Part shown: one piece after another, positions 35,601 to 40,902 of the stretch | Position numbering within the stretch: position 1 is the first letter of the stretch | How the letters are laid out: the number at the start of each line of letters is the position of its first letter | Source: Glandiceps talaboti | Lineage: Eukaryota > Hemichordata > Enteropneusta > Spengelidae | Assembly (NCBI RefSeq): GCF_964340395.1 | Contig: NC_135563.1 | Coordinates: 6,946,422 to 7,010,421, forward strand | Length of the DNA stretch: 64,000 bases | Direction: 5' to 3' | Notes under the pieces: model-generated | What the model was told of the DNA's origin: nothing | The model's input: only the letters and a program-made list of their open reading frames with translations | Databases searched by the model: none | Translations under genes and position numbers: made by a program

Positions 35601-38600
35601 GTTTGGTAGAAACCATCAAAGAACTGGCCTACGACCAAATGGACTTTAAACCCATTTTTGAAGAGACTTACTACATGTTTTCCTTTGATAAACATTTGGA
35701 GATTTTACAGCAATGTGCTGCAATGTCACTACCACAAGGATGTACTCTGGGACCACTACCAACAACACATGCAAAGTTGTTGGAGGAGAAAATCAAACTC
35801 CCATTCACACCGAACTACTCCAAGACTTTACAACACCATAAACATTTTGCAGTTTATGATGAGCACAGAACACCTGTTGCATGGGCCATTCAAAAAGAAT
35901 ATGGTGACATAGGATATGGTTTCACAGAACCAATATTCCGTGGACATGATCTTTCCAGTATTCTGACATCTATCATAGTTCTGGAAGTATCAGAGTCTGA
36001 GGATACACCTTACATACTCATTCCTGTTGCCAACTTTAAATCTGCAATGCGTAGCATTCTAACTAGGCAAATGCGATACAAAGACTATAAAATGACAAGG
36101 CTGTGCTTAATGAAGACCTTCAAAGAGGGACACATGCTGCAAAGTCCAGCTGGGCGATTATAGCCATTTTTACATACTGCCTGTGATTGCTTCCATTACA
36201 CTGTGCATGCATAATCAGCATAGTAGTTGCACTGCAGTGCTATAATGAAAAATGTGACTGCATACATGTATACATGTATATGTACATATGTACCTGTATG
36301 CAAATGAGTCACAGGTATGCCAATGAGCTAAATGTATTTACACATAACCCTAGTCTGTAAGGTATGCCGTGACGGGGCACCCTCACACATCGGCCAACCT
36401 CTACCATGTGTGAGGGCGAAACGTCATGACGTATCTTACAGTCTATCATAACCCCAGTCCCTTACAAGTGACATCCATTGCTACATGGTCAAAGTGTACC
36501 TGTATGCAAATGAGTATCACAGGTATGCAAATGAGCTAAATGTATTTATTCTGGTACTCATAACCCTAGACTGTCGACAATCGTTCAGGCCTTTTTTGCT
36601 ACTTTTCATCTAAATCAAAGTTGTCGCCTTGCTCCGTAGCACTGAATACTAATGCATGCTGATAGGAACTGCGATTGCCGAAGGCACAAACTTCGGCACT
36701 CGCTGATCAGTACATGTATGTGGTTATAGTATTGCTCTGGATCGGAGCGAGGCAACAACTTTAATTTTAGATAAAATGTAGCAAAAAGGCATGAACGACT
36801 GTCGACAGTCTATCACAACCCTAGTCCCTTACAAGTGTGACATGATACATTGCTACAAGGTCAAAGGGTACCTGTATGCAAATGAGTATCACAGGTATGC
36901 AAATGAGTTACATGCATTTATTCCGGTACTCATAAACCTAGTCCTTCACAAGTGTGACATGATCCATTTCTACAAGGTCAAAGGGTCACCCTCTCTTGTT
37001 TCCATCTGATATACATTGTCTGGAAAGTGAGCATTGTGAACACATCACAGGACATAAGTTTACGCACTGATCGTCACTGTCACATTTGTGATACAGAAAT
37101 CACTTTCCTGCCATGGTACGTGTACTGCTATTCACAGGTTTGGACATTATATACAAGAAAAGCTCTGATATGTGTGGGGACAAGATAGAGAACACTTTTT
37201 CCTTCGCCTATCAACAATTTATTAATTCTGCCAAGAAAACTTTGAGTGATAAAAGAAGCCACTACACATCAAAGAATTCTTAGTTACACTGGAAACTTTT
37301 CTTTCACAGTCAATCATTTGAATTTTGATCAATGTATAATTTGTATTTTAACAATTACATGTAATGATACACATAGTTAAAATTCCAGAGCATGTAATCT
37401 TTGGAGTCTGACAATCATGCCAGTTGCGCGCACATACACATGTGTTCAATTATTCATATTTACATATGGTAACATTTGTATGTGACATACATATGTGCTG
37501 CAATTATTGAGGTGTTGTGATCTCTGCAGCCTGTAAACATGATGCATTATTTTTTAACTAAGAAAAATTTGTCTTGTGTAACTTTCTTTCTATGATTTCA
37601 AAATCAGGCCCTTCTTGAAAATATCTATGTATTAAAATATTTTCTGTGATATTCTCTTTTGAGGCAGACAGCAATGTTGCCTTTATCTGATGCAGTAATT
37701 TTCTTTTCTATACTTTGTAATATTCTATACTTCCACTCCTAATAATAGTAAGGGCGACCATTTTTCTGTTTCTCAGTACCTAACCAACCCAAATTTTTAG
37801 CTCCGAAAGTGGACATAAAAAAAATTTCACTCGTCCTTAATATTTTGTTGAACAGCGCCCTCTGTGACAAGAATAAGCAAATGTCTGAACTGTCGACATC
37901 ATCTACAGTCATGACACTTGTTCACAAACAAATCATTTCTTTTATGACGGAAGTTATTCAAGAAGTGGGGCTGAGAACATGCCAATTGTGAGGAGAAGCT
38001 GGGAAAGGGCTTGTTATCGGGAATCCAATAAAAAGGAGGAAAAGGAGAGGCAGGAAAACATGAAGATGATTTTTTGATTTTTTTAAAAACTTTTTCTTTC
38101 TTTTTAAATTGACTGACTGACCAACAGATGTTCTGAAAAAGTAATGGGAAACATAAATACAATAGGGTCACCCCAATAATGTTAGTTTTTATATAGTGCA
38201 CTGTTTTTCCACACTGCTCAAATTATGCTACAATTAGCACTCCTAGCTGCAACCTACAACAGTATGACAGCCATATACATTGTACCTGTATTATACATTT
38301 TGTACTTTAACTCTCTGGGGACCGTGCTACTAGTATCTACTATTGCATTGTAGCAGAGCTGTCATAAGTGCATTGGGCCAAATTTGGATTGAAACATTCA
38401 CATCTAAAATGCAGCAATGCCCTGTCCTACCAGGTCCCCATTTAAACAGTTCAGTTTGGTTGAACGGAGCAAACAGCGGTTCAAATCTTGCCAAAGTAAC
38501 AAAATGTAATGTGGCTATTTAGAAACAATGGCGTCAGTGAGGCTTGAACTGGCAATTTGGAGATTTCTACCTGGTGAATAGCCATTCAAACATCAAAACT

Positions 38601-40061
38601 ACAAAAAAAAGATCATTACAAACTGTGATATACTGATTTACATGTAGCTGAAGGAATACAAATGTAGTTACCTTACCTTTTGTGTTTACATTTGCAGAAC
38701 ATTTATTAGATCTTGCATCCCATATCCTTATGCTTTTATCTCCAGATGCTGTGACAAAAAGATCTGGGTTGGATGGATGCCAACACAGTTGATCTACACT
38801 GTCCCCATGTCCTCGATACACATGGTCCCGACCCTGTGGATATCATGTTTTATACAAATAAATGAATATGTATCAGAATAGCGTGCTTGCCCCTGTCATG
38901 ATTTGAATGAGACTCTAAAGTTTGTACTCCAAGGTGTTCCAGTGATTATTATATCTGGTAAAACAATTATGGTTAAACCTGGTCCTGCTTGCAGACGGCA
39001 TACTGACTAGGGGAAGGAGAGAGACATTGTCAGAATCGAGTCCCAACTTACCACAAGCAGGACATAGGTTAAATCATCAGTGTTCTCCCCACTACAGAGA
39101 AAGCATGGTGCACTGCAAACACCCTCCTTGCAATCTAGGCCACTTTGCCTGGCAGGTTTCTACTGTGCTTCAAAAGTGTTCTACATGTTTTTGTACCATC
39201 CTTGAGCTTTGGTACATGTAATCTTTGAATGACAAAATCATATCAAATAATACTTTCACATGAAGAGAAATGGCTGATCCTCAATGTACATTTGTAGGTG
39301 TTAAAATATCATATGCTGATCATATATATGCAAACAAATATGCAAATTACCATGTTATTTATATGTAAAGTAATATGCAAATTACCCACCATCCTTGCAT
39401 GCACTAACCTGGGGAGAACACTGATCATGGTTAAACGATGGATGTATTAGGGGTCTGATACATCCATGGACAGACAACATTTAATGTCTCAATTCAACTC
39501 TCGTGATAAAGTGTGAAAGTGGGTGAAAACAGGACACACAATGATGGTGGAATAACCATGGACAGTGCATACATACAGACTGATAGAAGGCACGAAAGTA
39601 GAACTGGGTGGCAGAAGAACAGTGGGACTGCCAGATTATACATCTTATTCCAGCTAGGGAGTGAGGGTTGGGTAAGGAATACGGTTAGACTCCCTAGCAT
39701 TAGCCTGATTTGTATTTTCTGCAATGCACGAGTTGCCACCACTGTACTTTTCTTGTGCATGTGTTTCTCTTCTGAATTAGAATAAGGCAATGTGACGTAC
39801 GGTACATGTAATATCATTAATTTACTGCCTTTGGCTTTGTTGATATCCTGACCTAAGCGTTATTGAATATTGCTATGAACTTACCATTCTATCTTTCTCT
39901 AAAACAAACACACTGACGGTCTTGTCAAATGAACCGGAGGCGAGTTTACGACCATCGCAACTCCATGCAACTGAATGAACTTTCGAAGAGTGAGCTCGAA
40001 ACTCATCTGTTCGACCAAAGTTTTGGAAATATTTCCGCATGTCTTCACTGTAAGTCGCCAT
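23611..40061 (-). CDS. THOC3: THO complex subunit 3, WD40 protein, 6 exons
   Basis: Predicted exons, in transcription order: 40061-39885, 38833-38677, 33345-33141, 25725-25564, 24443-24343, 23768-23611. All junctions are GT-AG and in phase, giving 319 residues; human THOC3 is slightly longer, with the extra length in its N-terminus. WD40 repeats are plain: AHSSKVHSVAWSCDGRKLAS (exon 1), GHGDSVDQLCWHPSNPDLFV and SGDKSIRIWDAR (exon 2), NINICWSPDGHTIAVGNKED and NEISWNNDTDLFFLTNGHG (exon 3), ATGSADALVSLWDVEELVCV (exon 4), WPVRTLSFSHDGKMLASASE (exon 5), QCESPTFTVAWHPKR and KLFGLPSE (exon 6). In animals this beta-propeller is part of the nuclear THO/TREX complex that couples transcription to mRNA export. 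The start context is AAAATGG. Intron 3 (7.4 kb) holds a gypsy element; intron 2 (5.3 kb) holds a GLYAT-like gene on the other strand. A CTCF-like motif lies about 80 bases upstream of the start. Confidence 0.97.
24470..24513. repeat. Short inverted repeat (hairpin)
   Basis: CATAGACCCTACA and TGTAGGGTCGGTCGGTCTATG can pair imperfectly over a short central loop. It lies in THOC3 intron 5 just upstream of exon 5 on + coordinates, with a SINE fragment next to it. Confidence 0.55.
24523..24565 (-). mobile_element. SINE head fragment
   Basis: Read on the minus strand it gives GGTACAGTGGTTGGTATCC and CCCCAATCATGATGGGGG, an A-box-like tRNA-derived head. It is a short relic in THOC3 intron 4. Confidence 0.45.
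26176..26402 (+). repeat. 5' LTR of the gypsy element
   Basis: Begins TGTAGCAAACAAAAGG and ends ACAACGTGTTATA. It contains an AATAAAG polyadenylation-like signal near its end. It matches the 3' LTR at every position I compared. Confidence 0.95.
26496..27428 (+). CDS. gag: Gag-like capsid protein of the gypsy element
   Basis: About 310 residues. The N-terminal and central region resembles retrotransposon gag capsid domains (NFNIWVRKFEVATKAT, then YRLQFRERTRQTGEPPDEYQ). A basic stretch and one CCHC zinc knuckle, CYSCGVYGHRSSQC, lie near the C-terminus, followed by a Q-rich tail. This is the usual Ty3/gypsy order. The pol frame begins about 60 bases downstream in another frame. Confidence 0.9.
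   Translation: MASAYVQLPNKFCGKENENFNIWVRKFEVATKATKDLTTKDAKLGLLPALLDGHAFQVYEQLQEDDKGDYDKLKTALAGKFSGKEHVSLYRLQFRERTRQTGEPPDEYQTELIRLADIAYPTLDSVVKQDMVMDQFICGLQDSSLQEKILNADKKTLDEIVLLVRKTEAATKAVTKMSAAPQQHRSEQVAHVTADSVNSIIDKKFKELEHRILQKLEEMTVTNETLYARQNQRGDFRRSTNARTQSNRGSIPRTQFAPGFQGNCYSCGVYGHRSSQCPDRATYAQYESQTSKRQFQQQPQSTQFRQQENY
27488..31561 (+). CDS. pol: Pol polyprotein of the gypsy element
   Basis: About 1357 residues in the order protease, reverse transcriptase, RNase H, integrase, as in Ty3/gypsy rather than Ty1/copia. The aspartic protease DTGAG is near residue 29. The reverse transcriptase has FCVDYRKVN and YLDD near residue 480. RNase H shows LHADASHSAVG near 627 and VTDHKPL near 694. Integrase has the HHCC zinc region (HDGAMSGHMG near 886, CQLCQRR after it), the catalytic DDE residues near 955, 1014 and 1050, and a C-terminal VGPFIVKK segment. 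The tail is acidic with repeated VPEVENN motifs. No chromodomain was recognised. Confidence 0.96.
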   Translation: MEQNKENPTDFTNMVMIVVGDTDVKAVVDTGAGISLISEEFRMKCHALRKKHLNPHVNLLATSLLGQKLDILGSIQTRVRIGSNELFHTMFVVRDMVNPVILGWDFFLQHGGQVDTEHCMLWINGQPVPFLRKSQLVPEICSAVANQTVTIPPRSEMPVTVRLQSATMGEPPPHGYTGILDPDESFRDDRGLAVARTVSRVTNGVALVQVMNITEWPVDLHEDTPLGSFVATKTDEESYTVSRVYIYELCETKKPTATVSHVEISKNSSEMDSGIAKISLNDTAITEPQKRRVGNLLKEYSHVFSKNSMDRGRTHLVQHHIRTGNATPIKQRPRRVPVHLQAEIQRQVKTMLENDVIEESNSPWASPVVLARKKDMSIRFCVDYRKVNSVTERDAHPLPRIDDTLDALSGSSLYSVVDLCSGYWQVEVHPDDRDKTAFTTGVGLYNFKVMPFGLTNAPPTFQRLMELVLAGLDWRTCLVYLDDIIIFSKDFEEHIQSLEEVFKRMGAAGLKLKPEKCKLFQGSVVFLGHKVSAEGISPDPDITERIRSYPTPTCVADVCRFLGLASYYRRFVKNFALIATPLHHLSEKEVKFEWSEDCSHAFQVLKTALVSPPILAYPDFTKTFYLHADASHSAVGVVLAQRHEGGEKVIAYASHALNKVERRWATYDKELFAIVWGIRHFRPYLCGAQFHVVTDHKPLVGLRDIKAGNDPTGRRERWAIELSMYDFTVKHRGGKYHSNADAMSRLNFKEGTDEEMSLEQEWCCPVLSTHGNNNSEVHQIQSTQVTNEASYSKLTGGNTLLDFKRGQQEDAVLQEVLSWLQTGKKPSKQYLKGKNWRLKALWHKVDSLQVVKGVICKKWSIYDGQRVRHLHLVPDAMVNTVLKELHDGAMSGHMGVKRTVERCRQRFYWPGMSQDVRRWVQSCQLCQRRKSPVPRARAPMQNISVTRPFEMVAADLNELPMSKMGNRYALVVMDYFTKYVNIYAVPNQKATTVARKIFGEYIAEHGVFERFHSDQGRNFESQVMTELCALLQIYKSRTTPYHPQSDGMVERFNRTLAEMLAKCVAQYGDEWDDHISKIALAYNTSVHESTGQTPYFLNHGREARLPIDILYGSTPDEAVAAPSTHARRVVTNLKTVFQQVRETLGRSQRRQKVGYDIWAHHQPYDVGDKVWLHDPKTRRGRCQKLRLPWVGPFIVKKRILGPDGEPGVVYRIQQEGPHRRRLVVHHNRLKPCIGLQRDDPHSPPSVSLQRQGDKESQREIEIESSIPAPGGYVIIPGRQQIENGEDEDVNERLNVAENQHTGEMRDVPVVENNVPEVENNVPELEENILDPGENEHVLRPQVTRSGRVTRVPARYTE
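32174..32400 (+). repeat. 3' LTR of the gypsy element
   Basis: Same 227-bp sequence as the 5' LTR, preceded by a purine-rich tract and followed by the CATC of the target-site duplication. The AT-rich, A-rich stretch near 32010-32055 lies in the element's 3' untranslated part. Confidence 0.95.
32789..32903. repeat. Foldback element with a GATT-rich centre
   Basis: The left arm ATAACCACGGGGGAAAGCAT, then GCATGTAACTGATTGATTG, mirrors the right arm AATCAATCAACTACATGCCG, then AGCTTTCCCCTGGGTTATA. The two arms are about 40 bp, with a simple GATT-type centre. It lies in THOC3 intron 3. Confidence 0.75.
32924..33160. repeat. Tandem repeat covering the 5' splice site of THOC3 exon 3
   Basis: GAGGATATTG recurs near 32926, 33027 and 33143, each with matching flanks (a poly-C run, CCAAAATGTGTNAATTTCT, CCCTTTCAAAAATGAAAGTA). 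The third unit includes the last bases of THOC3 exon 3 (which ends at 33141) and its donor. The two intronic units repeat the exon end but not a GT exactly at the same place. Confidence 0.8.
33405..33858. mobile_element. Foldback element, family A copy 3
   Basis: The left arm (GGTCATATTATGGATGAGAA, then AAAACAACTTTACTAGG) and the right arm (AAAAATCCAAAATAAATACC, ending CATATCATACGGCCAGTTT) match the arms of the copies at 1258 and 14093. The middle is more diverged and longer. It lies in THOC3 intron 2, about 60 bases from exon 3. Confidence 0.65.
35273..36163 (+). CDS. Glycine N-acyltransferase-like protein, nested in a THOC3 intron
   Basis: A single coding exon of 296 residues, the same length as human GLYAT. 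The N-terminal part (about 1-170) resembles the GLYAT N-terminal domain. The C-terminal part has the GNAT-like block PVAWAIQKEYGDIGYGFTEP followed by IFRGHDLSSIL, comparable to the substrate and acyl-CoA binding region of GLYAT proteins (human type: a glutamate-glycine-tyrosine strand, then EYRGKG). Here the EYRGKG motif is altered to IFRGHD, so the catalytic details are uncertain. The family joins acyl-CoA to glycine or another amine. The ATG at 35273 follows a pyrimidine-rich stretch and AG at 35266-35267, so a 5' untranslated exon upstream is likely. The gene lies opposite in strand within THOC3 intron 2. The paralogue type (GLYAT, GLYATL1-3) is not resolved. Confidence 0.83.
   Translation: MAHSVTWARVPELLRYISRWLPECNPLYFMIKNSHQTNNTWPHLDIYTDTEQFQYCTAVVCKANNFYKPPYNTAYFAYSTDSSSLKMLLQQDGVMDRTDMHTTFELIPTCLVETIKELAYDQMDFKPIFEETYYMFSFDKHLEILQQCAAMSLPQGCTLGPLPTTHAKLLEEKIKLPFTPNYSKTLQHHKHFAVYDEHRTPVAWAIQKEYGDIGYGFTEPIFRGHDLSSILTSIIVLEVSESEDTPYILIPVANFKSAMRSILTRQMRYKDYKMTRLCLMKTFKEGHMLQSPAGRL
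36355..36444. mobile_element. Palindromic insert in octamer repeat unit 1
   Basis: About 90 bp. CTGTAAGGTATGCCGTGACG on the left mirrors CGTCATGACGTATCTTACAG on the right, with CCCTCACACAT and ATGTGTGAGGG inside. It looks like a small MITE. Confidence 0.7.
36569..36810. mobile_element. Palindromic MITE in octamer repeat unit 2
   Basis: About 242 bp with inverted arms of about 65-70 bp. GACTGTCGACAATCGTTCAG is matched on the right by GAACGACTGTCGACAGTC, and TTTTTTGCTACTTTTCATCT by AGATAAAATGTAGCAAAAA; CGCCTTGCTCCG and CGGAGCGAGGCAAC follow inside. A central CCGAAGGCACAAACTTCGG forms a second hairpin. Confidence 0.85.
37010..38400. other. THOC3 intron 2 remainder, no gene seen
   Basis: No open frame resembling a protein. 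It contains one CTCF-like CAGCGCCCTCT at 37853-37863. Otherwise it appears to be unremarkable intron. Confidence 0.5.
38395..38560 (-). mobile_element. SINE fragment, minus strand
   Basis: On the minus strand it reads TTGCCAGTTCAAGCCTCA, GGCAAGATTTGAACCGCTG and GGGGACCTGGTAGGACAGGG, matching the B-box region and body of the 13565-13945 SINE. It lies in THOC3 intron 2 close to exon 2. Confidence 0.65.
39078..39423. mobile_element. MITE with CAGTG ends and ATCAT target-site duplication
   Basis: 346 bp. The perfect 14-bp terminal inverted repeats are CAGTGTTCTCCCCA and TGGGGAGAACACTG. The direct repeat ATCAT flanks both sides (39073-39077 and 39424-39428). CAG-starting ends suggest an hAT-like origin, but hAT duplications are usually 8 bp, so the superfamily is left open. 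It lies in THOC3 intron 1. Confidence 0.9.
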
Positions 40062-40599
40062 TTTGGAAAGTGTGTATGGTTTAGTCCATTTGTTACAAGG
40101 GGTGTTATCAAAACAACAGGGACGACAAAGAAATTTAGTGACAGCGCCCTCTAAAGTCTTAAATACATATTATGATGGAAATACACACTTAATTATAATG
40201 TCATATATAATCGACTGATATTTGTGGATATTTGAAAATGTAATATTTGTAATTTTTTGACAGATAGACAGCTCACAGAAATATACACAGAATATTCTTT
40301 ATTAATTTCACAAAAATGAAGAACATACATCATGGCATCAGCATGTCATAAACACAGTGAATATTTTTGTCTGAATGTCTACTGTTCCCCCAAGCAATGT
40401 AATTAGGAAGTCCACAGATTTGATGATTATTTGACTGCCACTTTTAAAAAAAGGTACTGGTGACTGTGTGATACAAGTTTTTGCAAATTTGACTGTCTAA
40501 AAATAGCAATAAGTGTTTCTTTGGATTCAAATCTACATGTATAACCACATGTGTCCATGTGATATAGTGACTTGATCAAGTAAACTCGAATGTTAAGTT

Positions 40600-40770
40600 A
40601 GTGGATCAAAATTGAAAATAGTGTCTGACATTTGTGCCATGTTTGGTTGAAATTTACTTGTGGGTGTCAGAGATATGGCTATCAACGGATGGACAGACAG
40701 ATGAACCCGATTCATTCCTATGGCCTCTTCTAGGCTGTGCCTGTTGCAGGCTAATAAACTCGCAAATAGT
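40600..40770 (+). mobile_element. Dispersed repeat tail
   Basis: GTTTGGTTGAAATTTACTTG, then GAGATATGG and GGATGGACAGACAGATGAAC, resembles 46219-46300 (GTTTGGTTGAAATTGGCTTG, then GAGATGG and GGACAGAGACGGACAGG). Such tails with a GACAGACAG end are common 3' ends of invertebrate SINEs and LINEs. It lies between THOC3 and the TLR gene. Confidence 0.45.
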
Positions 40771-40902
40771 GAATTACATGCCAAGTAATAGTCTAAAGTC
40801 AAAATGAATCCGTACAACTGACCAAAATTAAACTCTGAAATTTAAAATATTGAAATATTTTCTTAAAACTGGGAGATTTACTGTTAGGTCAAAGGTCAAA
40901 GG

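Larger units (their letters stand above)
36288..36990 (+). repeat. Octamer-bearing tandem repeat, three units
   Basis: Three units start with ACCTGTATGCAAATGAG (about 36291, 36499 and 36871), followed by a second CACAGGTATGC(A/C)AATGAG and TACTCATAACCCTAG. Two units are separated from the next by inserted palindromes. Five perfect ATGCAAAT octamers occur at 36298, 36504, 36525, 36876 and 36897. The third unit has no inserted palindrome. It lies just downstream of the GLYAT-like gene. Confidence 0.8.
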
